Assembly: GCF_000337835.1 (NCBI RefSeq)
Contig: NZ_AOLM01000028.1
Span: 62,001 to 126,000 of the forward strand
Reading direction: 5' to 3'
Length of the DNA stretch: 64,000 nt
DNA from: Haloferax sulfurifontis ATCC BAA-897
GTDB taxonomy: Archaea > Halobacteriota > Halobacteria > Halobacteriales > Haloferacaceae
Shown: positions 16,409 to 25,345 of the stretch, one piece after another
Position numbering within the stretch: position 1 is the stretch's first letter
Layout of the letters: every line of letters starts with the position of its first letter
The notes under the pieces: generated by a model
What the model was told of the DNA's origin: nothing
Databases searched by the model: none
What the model saw: the letters and a program-made list of their open reading frames with translations, nothing else
Translations under genes and position numbers: made by a program

Positions 16409-17484
16409 CACTCGCTCACCTCCTCGTCGCCGCGGACGCGGTTCCAGAGGGCGCGGGCCTGACTCGGCCAGCTCACCACGCCGCGCGGCGAGTAGATGAC
16501 GATGGCCACGAGGAACGCGCCGTAGATGATGCGGTCGAGGCCGTTGATGTCGGAGAACGTCGTCCGCGCGATTTCGCTGACCGGCGTGACGATGAACGAG
16601 CCGACGATGGGGCCCAGAAGCGTCCCCGGCCCCCCGACGACGGCGGGCAGGAGCAGTTCGACGTTCTTGAACAGCGCGAACACGGTGTCGGGGCGGATGG
16701 TGTTGAAGTACATCGACCAGTAGGCACCGCCGAGGGCGGTGAAGAAGGCGCTGACGGCGACGCCGATGAGCTTGTACCGGAAGCTCGGCACGCCGACGCT
16801 GGCGGCGGCCCGTTCGTCCTCGCGGATGGCGAAGAAGTACAGTCCGACCCACGAGTTCTTGATGACCCACGAGACGAGCGTCACGACCAGCAGGAAGCCG
16901 ACGATGAGGTAGTAGTACGGCAGGTCGCTCTGGAACTGGAAGGCGGCGAGGCCGTACTCAGCGCCGTAGTCGCGCGGGAACGGCTTGAAGTAGCCGTTGG
17001 CCCCGTGGAGTTCGGACATGTTGGTGACGACGAAGCGGAGCAGTTCCGCGAACGCCAGCGTCGCCAGCGCGAAGTAGTGGCCCTGTAAGTTGAAACGGAA
17101 CGAGAGCGCGCCGATGACGAGGCCGTACCCAGCCGCGAGCACGCCGCCGACGAGCATGCCAATCCACGGGTTCACCGCGAAGTCGACGACGAGCGCCTGC
17201 GTGGCGTACGCGCCGACGCCGAAGAACGCCGCGTGCCCGAACGAGAACTGCCCGGTGTAGCCGGACATGATGTTCCACGCCTGCGCCGTGTAGGCGTAGA
17301 TGACCGTGAGGATGAGCATCCGAAGGCTCAGCGTCGCCGCGAGTTCCATCCCGGCGACGTCGATTTCGATGAGCGTCGGGAGCGCCGCGAGCAGGCCGAA
17401 CAGCGCGACGCCCTTCACAAGCGGGGCGTACCGCCGGTCGTCGAACGTCCGGTAGCGGTCGCGGACGGACTCGATTGCGCTCAC
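16408..17484 (-). CDS. livM: Liv-type ABC transporter permease (LivM)
   Basis: The 358-residue integral membrane protein has about ten hydrophobic helices and the LivM motifs AWNIMSGYTGQFSFGHAAFF and LPAVVGGPGTLLGPIVGSFI. The first 20 residues are a charged cytoplasmic lead. The GTG start at 17484 overlaps the livH stop (GTGA). It forms the transport channel with LivH. Confidence 0.95.
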   Translation of the reverse strand: MSAIESVRDRYRTFDDRRYAPLVKGVALFGLLAALPTLIEIDVAGMELAATLSLRMLILTVIYAYTAQAWNIMSGYTGQFSFGHAAFFGVGAYATQALVVDFAVNPWIGMLVGGVLAAGYGLVIGALSFRFNLQGHYFALATLAFAELLRFVVTNMSELHGANGYFKPFPRDYGAEYGLAAFQFQSDLPYYYLIVGFLLVVTLVSWVIKNSWVGLYFFAIREDERAAASVGVPSFRYKLIGVAVSAFFTALGGAYWSMYFNTIRPDTVFALFKNVELLLPAVVGGPGTLLGPIVGSFIVTPVSEIARTTFSDINGLDRIIYGAFLVAIVIYSPRGVVSWPSQARALWNRVRGDEEVSE

Positions 17485-18446
17485 GCCTCAGCACCTCCGA
17501 AGAGGCCCTCGGGCTTGACGAGGAGCGTCCCGATGAAAAGCAGGAAGATGAGCACCTGCGCGGTGGTCCCGGGGAGGTAGTAGCCGCCGAACACCTGAAT
17601 CAGCCCGACGATGAGGCCGCCGACGAACGCGCCGGGGAACGAGCCGAGGCCGCCGAGGATGACGATGACGAAGGCGTTGATGAGGTACGTCTCGCCGGTG
17701 AAGGGGTCGAACCGCTGGAACAGCGCGATGGAGCCGCCGGCGACGCCGGCCAGCGCCGCGCCGATACCGAAGGTGAGGTAGTTGATGCGGCGGACGTTGA
17801 TGCCGACGTAGCGCGCGCCGTCGCGGTTGTCGGCGGTGCCGCGAATCTTCCGGCCGAGGTCGGTCCGGTTCAGGAACGCCCGCACGGCGAGCATCGTCCC
17901 GAGCGCGATGACGAGCGCGTAGAACTGCCCGAGCGGGATGAAGACGTCGCCGACCTGCACCGACCCGAGCGAGAGTTCGACCTGCTGGGGGTCGGGCGTG
18001 AACAGGATTTCGACGGCCGACTGGATGATGAAGAGAACGCCCAGCGTGGCGATGAGCTGGTTCTGCTGGGGTGCCTCGATGATGGGCTCGACCGTGAGAA
18101 TATGGACCACCACCCCGAGGGCGAACAGCACCGCGGCGGCGATGGGTATCCCGAGGAACGGGCTGATGCCGGCCGTCTCGGAGACCAACCACACCGAGTA
18201 CATCCCGACGACGAGGAAGATGCCGTGGGCGAAGTTGATGACGTCCATCACGCCGAATATCATCGTCAGCCCGAGCGCCGTCAGCGCGTAGACCCCCCCG
18301 AGCAGGAGGCCGAACGCGAGCAACTGTAGGAGGACGGGCTCCAGATTGGTGATGTCGGTCAGGAACTGTGCGAACGGGTCGATGAATCGGCCGAGGCCAC
18401 CGCCCTGTAGCGGCAGGGGCGCGACCGATGTGACTAGGTGTCCCAT
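17481..18446 (-). CDS. livH: Liv-type ABC transporter permease (LivH)
   Basis: The ATG at 18446 gives 321 residues with eight or so membrane segments and LivH motifs (GVYALTALGLTMIFGVMDVI near residue 55, NFAHG, and VILGGLGSFPGAFVGGLIVG). An in-frame TTG at 18476 is less plausible. LivH and LivM form the heterodimeric permease. The 94-base gap to the binding-protein gene upstream is short enough for one transcript. Confidence 0.95.
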   Translation of the reverse strand: MGHLVTSVAPLPLQGGGLGRFIDPFAQFLTDITNLEPVLLQLLAFGLLLGGVYALTALGLTMIFGVMDVINFAHGIFLVVGMYSVWLVSETAGISPFLGIPIAAAVLFALGVVVHILTVEPIIEAPQQNQLIATLGVLFIIQSAVEILFTPDPQQVELSLGSVQVGDVFIPLGQFYALVIALGTMLAVRAFLNRTDLGRKIRGTADNRDGARYVGINVRRINYLTFGIGAALAGVAGGSIALFQRFDPFTGETYLINAFVIVILGGLGSFPGAFVGGLIVGLIQVFGGYYLPGTTAQVLIFLLFIGTLLVKPEGLFGGAEA

Positions 18447-18540
18447 GCGGTTTCTACGCTCGGGAATTGTTGTCAACCCCCATAAAAGGTGGCTATCGTT
18501 CGAGACGGTTCGTTGACGTGACGGCGCGCGCGGGTAGCGG

Positions 18541-19863
18541 TTAGACCTGCGGTTCGGCCTCCGCGTACTCCTCGGGGTAGACGACTTTGACCGAGAGGTC
18601 CTGGACCTGGTTCACCGGTCCGAGCGCGTTGACGTTCTCGCCTTGGTCGTCGAACTCGATTGCGCCCATCGCGGAGATGTGGTCCTCGTAGCTGAGGCCC
18701 TTGAGCGCCTCGTTGATGTCGTCGGGGTCGACGCTTCCGGCCTCCTCGACCGCCTGAATGATGACCTCCGCCGCGGTGTAGGACATCCCGACCGACGCCG
18801 AGAACTCCTGGTCGTAGTTGTCGAGGAACTGCGAGCGCACCTCGGCGGTCTTGTCGACCGTCGGGTTCAGCGCGTAGTTGTTGTCCAGCACGCCGTTCGC
18901 GAACTCGCCGATGTCGCTGACTGCGTCGTCGTCGGTGAACGTCGCGGACGCCGAGGCGGTCAGGTACGGCGGCCGGTAGTCCTGGTCCTGCAACGCCTGT
19001 GCGAGCAGGACGCCGCCGGCGACGTACGTCGTGGCGATGATGGTGTCGGGGTCGGCGCTCCGGAGCCGCGACACCTGCGTGTTGGCGTTCGACGCGCCGA
19101 ACTCGATGGCCGTCTCCTCGACGATTTCGACGTTCTGCTCGGGGAGGAACTCGCGGAGGCTGTCGCGAATCGCCTGCCCGTAGCTGTTGTTGATGTAGAA
19201 CAGGCCCGCCGTGTCGATGGTGCCGCCGCCGTCGCGGATGACCGAGGGAACGAGGTCCGCGTAGTCGCTCGCCAGCCGGCGCGCCGGGGGCTGGGGCCGG
19301 TAGACGTAGTTGAAGTCGCGGCCCTGCAGGATGTTGTCCGCCGCCGCGATGGAGATGACGAAGGGGACGCCCTGTCGCTCCGCGACCTGCGTCGCCGCCG
19401 TCGTCACCGGCGAGGAGTAACAGCCGGTGAGGACGTCCGCGCCCTCGCTGAGCAGTTCCTCGCTGACCTGTCCGCCGAGCTCCTGTGCGCCCTGGTTGTC
19501 GCCCTCGATGACGGTCACTTCCGCGCCGTCGAGCGATTCGATGCCGCCCTCCTCGTTTTTCCGCATCGCGGCGAGTTTGATGGCGTTGCTCATCCCGACG
19601 CCCGTCGCGGCGAGACTCCCCGAAAGCGGGTGGTTCGACCCGATGATGACCTCGTCGACGGACTGCTCGGGCGTCCCCGTCGTGGTGCCCGTGTCGCCGC
19701 CGGACCCGCCCGAGTCGCCGCCGGAGTCACCGCCCGAATCACCGCCGCCGTTCCCGGCGTCGTCGCTCGCACAGCCGGCCAGTGTCAATGCCGCGACGCT
19801 CGCGCCCGTTGCTTTGAGGAAGCGCCGCCTGTTGCTCGTCGAAGACTTGAGAGTCTTACCCAT
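18541..19863 (-). CDS. Liv-type ABC transporter substrate-binding lipoprotein
   Basis: The 440-residue periplasmic-binding-fold protein starts with a twin-arginine signal (NRRRFLKATGASVAALTLAGC) whose lipobox Cys31 anchors it outside the cell. An acidic Gly/Asp/Ser linker with GGDSGGDSGG repeats follows, then a type I receptor-ligand domain (VIIGSNHPLSGSLAATGVGM). Ligand class cannot be read off: HAAT receptors bind branched amino acids, amides, urea, or aromatic acids. It sits with amidohydrolase and dicarboxylate genes, which argues against a plain leucine transporter. A TATA-like TTTATTA lies about 30 bases upstream. Confidence 0.93.
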   Translation of the reverse strand: MGKTLKSSTSNRRRFLKATGASVAALTLAGCASDDAGNGGGDSGGDSGGDSGGSGGDTGTTTGTPEQSVDEVIIGSNHPLSGSLAATGVGMSNAIKLAAMRKNEEGGIESLDGAEVTVIEGDNQGAQELGGQVSEELLSEGADVLTGCYSSPVTTAATQVAERQGVPFVISIAAADNILQGRDFNYVYRPQPPARRLASDYADLVPSVIRDGGGTIDTAGLFYINNSYGQAIRDSLREFLPEQNVEIVEETAIEFGASNANTQVSRLRSADPDTIIATTYVAGGVLLAQALQDQDYRPPYLTASASATFTDDDAVSDIGEFANGVLDNNYALNPTVDKTAEVRSQFLDNYDQEFSASVGMSYTAAEVIIQAVEEAGSVDPDDINEALKGLSYEDHISAMGAIEFDDQGENVNALGPVNQVQDLSVKVVYPEEYAEAEPQV

Positions 19864-20025
19864 GGCAATCGGTATCGAGGTTAGTGCCTACTGTAATAAA
19901 TCCTCCCGTACTCGTGTTGTCACGTTCTGCGGATATTCCTGCAACGAATCGGTTCTGGTCGGCGAACTGCGTCGAAAACGAGTAGTTTCGGTGCCCTACT
20001 CCGGGGCCGTGACCTCGCCGCGGCG

Positions 20026-21459
20026 TCAGTCGAGCGACTCGCGGGCGTGGATGCCGGCGAGGCGGCCGTAACCGAGGGCGGTCGTCAGCCCGTTGCCGGA
20101 GAGGTAGCCGCCCGCGCCGTGGCCGCTGATGCCGCAGGCGGTGCCGCCGCCGGCGTAGAGGTTTTCCACGGTGCTCCCGTCGGTTCGGAGGACGCGCCCG
20201 TGTTCGTCGACGACGAGGCCGCCCTGCGTGTGGAAGAGCGCGCCGGTGACTTTGGCCCCGTAGAAGGGCGCTTCCAGCGGATTCGCGCCGTCGACGCGAC
20301 CGACCTCGTCCGGCTCGCCCGCCGCGGCGGCCTCGTTGTAGTCGGCGACCGTCTCGGCGGCGGCCTCGCCGTCTGCACCGAGTCGCTCCGCGAGGGCCGC
20401 GACCGAGTCGGCGGTGTGGTAGGTCCCCCGCTCGATGGCCTCGTCGAAGTCCTCGAACTGCCCGCGGAGCTTCTCGAAGATGCGCTCGTCGAACAGCTGA
20501 ATCGCCTGTTCGCCGGGCTGTTTCAGCACCGAGATGGCGAACTCGCTGTAGCCGGCGGACTCGTCGCCGAACCGCTCGCCGTCCCGATTCACGAGGATGC
20601 CCCCGTTCATCGTGACCGCGTAGGTCGAGAGCATCCCCGTCTGGCTCGCCACCGTCGCGTGGCCCTGATAGGCGTCCATGCAGGCGAGTTCGCCGCCGAG
20701 TTCCGCGCCGAAGCGGACGCCGTCGCCGGTGTTGCCGTCCGCGCCGAAGTACAGCGCCCGCTCGACGTCCGCCTCGCAGTAGTCGGTGACCATCTCGCGG
20801 TTGCCGGCGAAGCCGTCGGTGGCGAGGATGACCTTCTCGGCCTCGATGGCCTCGTCGTGGCCGAGGCCGGCGACGACCCCCCGGACCGCGCCGTCGCCGG
20901 CGACGAGTTTCTTCACGGGCGCGTTCGTCAGGAGTTCGATGTTCGGCGTCGACTCGACGCGCTCGACCAGTTCGGCGACGAGGTTCTCGCCGTTTCGGCC
21001 CTCCGGGGCGTGCATCCGGTACTCGGAGTGTTTGGGGTACTTGAAGTCGTCCACGATGTGGAGCGTGACGTCCCAGTCGTCGACGAGCCAGTGGATGAGA
21101 TTCGCGCTCTCCTCGCAGAGGTACTGCACGCGCTCCTCGTCGGCCTCGTAGTCGTTTTTCTCCAAGATGTCGCGGGCCATGTCCGCGGGCGTCTCCTCGA
21201 TGCCGGCCTCGCGCTGGAGGCGCGTCCCCGCCGCGGGGACCATCCCGGTCGAAAGCGACGTGTTGCCGCCGCACTCGGGCGCTTTCTCCAGCACCGTCAC
21301 GCGAACGTCGGGGTCCTCGCTGGCCGCGAGCGCGGCGACGAGGCCGGTGCCGCCGCCGCCCGCGACGAGCACGTCCGTGTCGATGTCCCACTCGATGTCG
21401 TCGACCGAGACGACTTCGGCGACGCCGTCGCTGGGCGTCCGCCGGGCTAGTTCGTCCAT
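20026..21459 (-). CDS. FAD-dependent oxidoreductase, fumarate reductase/succinate dehydrogenase flavoprotein-like
   Basis: The 477-residue protein has an N-terminal FAD-binding Rossmann motif (DVLVAGGGGTGLVAALAASE), the ECGGNTSLSTG loop, a substrate-capping domain, and a C-terminal TQGGLVVDEHGRVLR and GGTACGISGHGAGGYLSGNG FAD segment. It belongs with fumarate reductase, 3-ketosteroid dehydrogenase and urocanate-reductase-like enzymes, which add or remove hydrogens at a C=C bond. No heme or Fe-S domain is attached. It is read leftward before the liv genes and diverges from the amidohydrolase operon. Confidence 0.88.
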   Translation of the reverse strand: MDELARRTPSDGVAEVVSVDDIEWDIDTDVLVAGGGGTGLVAALAASEDPDVRVTVLEKAPECGGNTSLSTGMVPAAGTRLQREAGIEETPADMARDILEKNDYEADEERVQYLCEESANLIHWLVDDWDVTLHIVDDFKYPKHSEYRMHAPEGRNGENLVAELVERVESTPNIELLTNAPVKKLVAGDGAVRGVVAGLGHDEAIEAEKVILATDGFAGNREMVTDYCEADVERALYFGADGNTGDGVRFGAELGGELACMDAYQGHATVASQTGMLSTYAVTMNGGILVNRDGERFGDESAGYSEFAISVLKQPGEQAIQLFDERIFEKLRGQFEDFDEAIERGTYHTADSVAALAERLGADGEAAAETVADYNEAAAAGEPDEVGRVDGANPLEAPFYGAKVTGALFHTQGGLVVDEHGRVLRTDGSTVENLYAGGGTACGISGHGAGGYLSGNGLTTALGYGRLAGIHARESLD

Positions 21460-21692
21460 GCACTCTGCTAGGGAGACTCTATCGTAAAACTACCGCCTCC
21501 GGCGGCGTCGGCGTCGCCGCGGCCCTCTCGCGTCGTCGCCGTGTCCGTCGCTTTCGTGGGCGCACGTGAGAACAATTCCCCCGTCGCTCCTGCGGCCGCG
21601 TCCGCCGTCGCGCCGACTCGAACGTTCAGGAACGGCAGACAGTCCGAAACGTCGGAGTGAAAAACTATGTGTGTCGAGAACACCCATACCGC
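21460..21692. promoter_or_regulatory. divergent promoter region between flavoprotein and amidohydrolase operons
   Basis: These 233 bases separate the leftward and rightward halves of the catabolic island and so must hold both promoters. No strong palindrome stands out. A candidate start context for the rightward operon is AAACTATGTG at about 21662-21671. Confidence 0.45.
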
Positions 21693-22100
21693 ATGGACTC
21701 GCCACGAGACATCGTCGAGGAGTTCTTCGACCGCATGGAAGACGACCGCAGGAACACCGTCGGCGACCTGTTCGCCGAGGACGCCGTCATCTCCCTGCCG
21801 GGGGCGACCTTCGAGGGACCGACCGCGGCCTACGACTTCCTCGCCCATCTCGAACCGCGCTACGAGTGGGCGGCCAAGGAGTTCGACCGCTGGCTGGAGG
21901 CGGGCGACACCGTCGTGAGCGTCGGGTCGCTCTACGGCGTCGACAACGACGGCGCGGACTTCTCGGACGTTCGCTACGTCGATATCTACGTCGTCCGCCG
22001 GGGGCTCATCGAGCGCCTCGACATCTGGAACGACCTCGCCGCCGACGGCGTCGTCCCGGTCCCGGCCGACGACGCGCCCGCGGTTCCGGCGGAGGAATGA
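21693..22100 (+). CDS. NTF2/SnoaL-like protein
   Basis: From the ATG at 21693 (an upstream in-frame GTG at 21657 seems too early), the 135-residue protein has the NTF2-like cone fold pattern: SPRDIVEEFFDRMEDDRR, then VGDLFAEDAVISLPG, FEGPTAAYDFLAH and the C-terminal RYVDIYVVRRGLIERLDIW strand. Such proteins include polyketide cyclases, limonene-epoxide hydrolases and small subunits of oxygenases. Its stop overlaps the next ATG, so it is the first gene of the rightward operon and may assist the LLM oxidoreductase. Confidence 0.8.
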   Translation: MDSPRDIVEEFFDRMEDDRRNTVGDLFAEDAVISLPGATFEGPTAAYDFLAHLEPRYEWAAKEFDRWLEAGDTVVSVGSLYGVDNDGADFSDVRYVDIYVVRRGLIERLDIWNDLAADGVVPVPADDAPAVPAEE

Positions 22101-23074
22101 GCGAGCGAACCGCGGTCCTGTTCGCGCTCCGCGACGACCCGTCGCTCGTCGTCCGCGCCGAGGAACTCGGCTACGAGTCGGCGTGGGCCGCCGAGGGACA
22201 GGGCAAGACCGCCTTCGGCAAACTCGAACGCTGGGCCGTCCACACCGACGAAATCGGCCTCGCGACGGGCATCGTCAACGTGTTCTCGCGGACGCCCGCG
22301 GCGCTCGCGGCGGCCGCGGCGACCCTCGACGACCACTCCGGCGGCCGCGCGATTCTCGGCCTCGGCGTCGCCCACCCCGGCGTGGTCGAGGCGTTCCACG
22401 GCGTCCCCTTCGACCGCCCGCTGTCGCGACTCCACGAGTACGTCGAACTCGTGCGGCGCTACCTCCGCGGCGAGGCCGACTCGTTCGACGGGGAGTTCTT
22501 CTCACCCGAGCGCACGAGCTTCTGGAACGCCTTCGACCCCGTCCGCGAGGAGATACCCATCTACAACGGCGCGCTCGGGCCGGCGAACGTCCGACTCACC
22601 GGGCAGGTCGCCGACGGCTGGCTTCCGAACCTCTACCCGCGCCCGCAGTTCGAGGAGGCGCTGGAGTGGCTCGACACCGGGGCGGCCCGCGCCGGCCGCG
22701 ACGCGAGCGACGTGGACGTGGCGATGTACGTCCTCACTTCCGTCCACGACGACGCCGACGAGGCGCGGCGGGCGGCGGCCGAACACGTCGCCTACTACCT
22801 GCGCGACGTGCCGGGCTACTACGACCGCGCGGCCGAGCAGGCCGGCTTCGCCGACGAGGTCGAGGCCGTCCGGGCCGCGCCGACGACCGAGGCCGGGGCG
22901 CGCGAACTCTCGGCGGAGTTCCTCGACCTCGTGGCGCTGGTCGGCACGCCCGACGACGTGCGGGGGCGACTCGGCGAACTCCGCGAGATGGGCGTCGACC
23001 TCCCGGTCGTCCGCGCGCCCGCCGGCGTCGACCGCGAGTGGGTGGCGCGGACGCTGGAGGTGTTCGCCCCGTAA
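22097..23074 (+). CDS. LLM-class flavin- or F420-dependent oxidoreductase
   Basis: The 325-residue TIM-barrel protein fits the luciferase-like monooxygenase / F420-dependent N5,N10-methylene-H4MPT reductase family (AEELGYESAWAAEGQGKT, RAILGLGVAHPGVVEAFHGV, GPANVRLTGQVADGWLPNLY). In haloarchaea F420 is available, so either FMN or F420 could serve. It may oxidise or reduce the ring of the pathway's substrate before hydrolysis. ATG at 22097 overlaps the preceding TGA. Confidence 0.88.
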   Translation: MSERTAVLFALRDDPSLVVRAEELGYESAWAAEGQGKTAFGKLERWAVHTDEIGLATGIVNVFSRTPAALAAAAATLDDHSGGRAILGLGVAHPGVVEAFHGVPFDRPLSRLHEYVELVRRYLRGEADSFDGEFFSPERTSFWNAFDPVREEIPIYNGALGPANVRLTGQVADGWLPNLYPRPQFEEALEWLDTGAARAGRDASDVDVAMYVLTSVHDDADEARRAAAEHVAYYLRDVPGYYDRAAEQAGFADEVEAVRAAPTTEAGARELSAEFLDLVALVGTPDDVRGRLGELREMGVDLPVVRAPAGVDREWVARTLEVFAP

Positions 23075-23140
23075 CATGACGCCGGCGAACCGTGCCGTAC
23101 TTTTATGCCGGATGCCACCGCATCTCAGGCGAAGCGAGTC

Positions 23141-23800
23141 ATGACAGACCGTATCTGGGAGGACCTGCTATCCGAACAGGATAAACAGGTCATCACGAAG
23201 GCTGGTTACGACAAGGAAGGCGCCTCGTCGTGGGAGTCCCGCGGCATGGGCGAGAACCCGATGGTTCTCGTCATCGACATGCAGCGGCTCATCGTCGGCG
23301 AGAACGTCCCCATCCTCGACGCCATCGAGGAGTACCGCACCGCGATGGGCGACATCGCGTGGGACGCCATCGAACACATCGACCCGTTCCTCGACTTCGC
23401 GCGGGAGCAGGGGCTTCCGGTGACGTACACGCGGGTCGTCCCGTCGAGCTACGACGACCCCGACCACCCCGACCTCGACATCGTCGACCCGGTCGCGCCC
23501 GAGGAGGGCGACACCGTCGTCGACAAGTCCTACGCGTCGGCGTTCTACGGGACCGACCTGCTCTCGCGGCTCGTCCGCGGGGGCCACGACTCGGTCATCA
23601 TCGTCGGCAACTCCACGAGCGGGTGCGTCCGCGCCACCGCGGTCGACGCCAAGCAGAACGGCCTCAGCGTCGTCCTGCCGCAGGAGTGCATCTTCGACCG
23701 CATCGAGGCGTCGCACAAAATCGGCCTCCTCGACCTGTGGATGAAGTACGCCGAGGTGCTGGAGACCGAGGCGGTCGAAGAGTGGGTCGAGACGCTATGA
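23141..23800 (+). CDS. isochorismatase-family amidohydrolase (N-carbamoylsarcosine/maleamate amidase-like)
   Basis: Translation from the ATG at 23141 gives 219 residues. The cysteine-hydrolase triad is visible: Asp46 (VLVIDMQRL), Lys129 (DKSYASAFYG) and Cys162 (GNSTSGCVRATAVDA). Relatives hydrolyse N-carbamoylsarcosine, ureidoacrylate, maleamate or nicotinamide, all linear amides. The gene overlaps the following hydantoinase by 4 bases (ATGA), suggesting the amidase acts directly on the ring-opened product. A TATA-like TTTTATG lies about 40 bases upstream. Confidence 0.9.
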   Translation: MTDRIWEDLLSEQDKQVITKAGYDKEGASSWESRGMGENPMVLVIDMQRLIVGENVPILDAIEEYRTAMGDIAWDAIEHIDPFLDFAREQGLPVTYTRVVPSSYDDPDHPDLDIVDPVAPEEGDTVVDKSYASAFYGTDLLSRLVRGGHDSVIIVGNSTSGCVRATAVDAKQNGLSVVLPQECIFDRIEASHKIGLLDLWMKYAEVLETEAVEEWVETL

Positions 23801-25203
23801 CCCACGACCACGACCTCGTCATCTCGAACGGCACCGTCGTCACGCCCGAACACGGCACCTTCGAGGCCGACGTCGCGGCCGACGGCGAGACCATCTCCGC
23901 CGTCGCCGCGCCCGGGACGCTCTCGGGCGAGACGGAAATCGACGCGACGGGCAAGCACGTGCTCCCGGGCGCAATCGACCCGCACACCCACCACGGTATC
24001 TACCGCGGACTGGAGGCGGACGCCGAGTCCGAGTCCAAGTCGGACCTCGTCGGCGGCGTGACCACCATCGGGAACTACTTCCGCCGGGCCGGGGCCTACG
24101 AGGAGATTATGCCGGGCTACTTCGACGAGGCTGAGCCGAACTACTACCACGATTACTTCTTCTCGCTCGGCCTGCTCTCGATGGAACACGTCGAGGAGAT
24201 TCCGACCATCATCGACGAGTTCGGCATCACGACGTTCAAGTGGTACATGAACTACAAGGACGCCGCCCGCGAGAAGTTCGGCGTCGACTGCGATATGCAC
24301 GACGACTTCGGCGATGCGTTCGTCCGGAAACTCGCCGAACAGGACGTGCCGACGACGCTCGGCTACCACTCCGAGAACGTCGAAATCACGAACGCGCTCG
24401 CCGGCGGCAACGTCTACGTCACCTCGGAGTCCGACGACACCGACGCCGACGCCGACGAGGGCTACGAGGTGATGGTCGAGGAGTTCCCCGGCTACGCCGA
24501 GACCCAGAGCATGGTCGCCGGGGCCGCGCTCGCCAAGGTCCACGGCTACGACGACCGCTTCTACGCGGTCCACATCTCCGCCGGGGGGACGGCCGACGAA
24601 CTCGCCGCACTCCACGACGCGGGCTACCGGGCGTGGGGCGAGACGTGTATCCACTATCTCGCGCTCACCACCGAGGAGTGCGACGAGCGCATGAAAGTCA
24701 ACCCGCCGGTCCGGTCGAAAGCCGACCAAGAGACGCTCTGGGAGCGCCTCGCCGACGGAACCATCTCGACTATCGGGACCGACCACTGCGCCAACCTCGC
24801 GGAGAACAAGTTCGGCGAGGGCATCCGCGACAGCCTGCTCGGCTTCCCCTCGACGCCCGTGATGCTCCCGCTCATCCTCTCGGAGGGCGTCAACGAGGGC
24901 CGCATCTCGCTGGAGCGCGCCGTCGAGGTGACGAGCACCAACGCGGCGAAGGCGTTCAATCTCTACCCCAAGAAGGGGACGGTCCGGGTCGGAAGCGACG
25001 CCGACCTCGCCGTCGTCGACCTCGACGAGACGAAGACGGTCACGCCGGAACTGTTACACAGCGTCAGCGGCTACTCCCCCTACGAGGGCCGAGAGGTCAC
25101 CGGCTGGCCGACTCAGACCGTCGTGAAGGGCGAACTCGCCTACGACGACGGCGAAATCGTCGGCACGAAAGGGCACGGAACCCACATCGACCGCCCGGTG
25201 TGA
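23797..25203 (+). CDS. dihydropyrimidinase/hydantoinase-type cyclic amidohydrolase
   Basis: The 468-residue amidohydrolase shows the D-hydantoinase metal site: DPHTHHG (His63, His65), a Lys148 in TTFKWYMNYK that would be carbamylated, GYHSENVEI, YAVHISAGG and IGTDHC (Asp). This binuclear zinc family opens dihydropyrimidines, hydantoins, allantoin or cyclic imides. Residues AGAL..VTSTNAAKAFNLYPKKG are the C-terminal family signature. Co-translation with an isochorismatase-fold amidase points to ring opening followed by amide hydrolysis. The exact ring cannot be read from sequence. Confidence 0.92.
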   Translation: MTHDHDLVISNGTVVTPEHGTFEADVAADGETISAVAAPGTLSGETEIDATGKHVLPGAIDPHTHHGIYRGLEADAESESKSDLVGGVTTIGNYFRRAGAYEEIMPGYFDEAEPNYYHDYFFSLGLLSMEHVEEIPTIIDEFGITTFKWYMNYKDAAREKFGVDCDMHDDFGDAFVRKLAEQDVPTTLGYHSENVEITNALAGGNVYVTSESDDTDADADEGYEVMVEEFPGYAETQSMVAGAALAKVHGYDDRFYAVHISAGGTADELAALHDAGYRAWGETCIHYLALTTEECDERMKVNPPVRSKADQETLWERLADGTISTIGTDHCANLAENKFGEGIRDSLLGFPSTPVMLPLILSEGVNEGRISLERAVEVTSTNAAKAFNLYPKKGTVRVGSDADLAVVDLDETKTVTPELLHSVSGYSPYEGREVTGWPTQTVVKGELAYDDGEIVGTKGHGTHIDRPV

Positions 25204-25345
25204 GCCGGCGGCGACCGAACCGAGCCACGAACGCGGACTGACCGGCCACGCGGAACCGGGCACACGTCCCGACGGGCACGCGGACGCGCACACGCATCAC
25301 CACACGACCACCACACGCGACACAGAACGAGAAGACACACACGAC
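25204..25345 (+). promoter_or_regulatory. CA-rich leader between hydantoinase and CoA-transferase genes
   Basis: This 142-base spacer is conspicuously poor in T and rich in CAC/ACACG units (for example around 25258-25345). It is the only sizeable gap in the rightward operon and may carry a processing site or unstructured translation leader. No TATA box is evident. Confidence 0.4.

Noticed and set aside
16409-16870. In-frame extension of livG upstream of 16408
   Set aside because: The added residues are an Arg-rich shadow of livM; the ATG at 16408 is in a TGATG overlap and gives the normal length.
25204-25345. Possible short CRISPR-like or satellite repeat (CACACG units)
   Set aside because: The units are short and irregular, with no spacers. 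It is better seen as a CA-rich leader.
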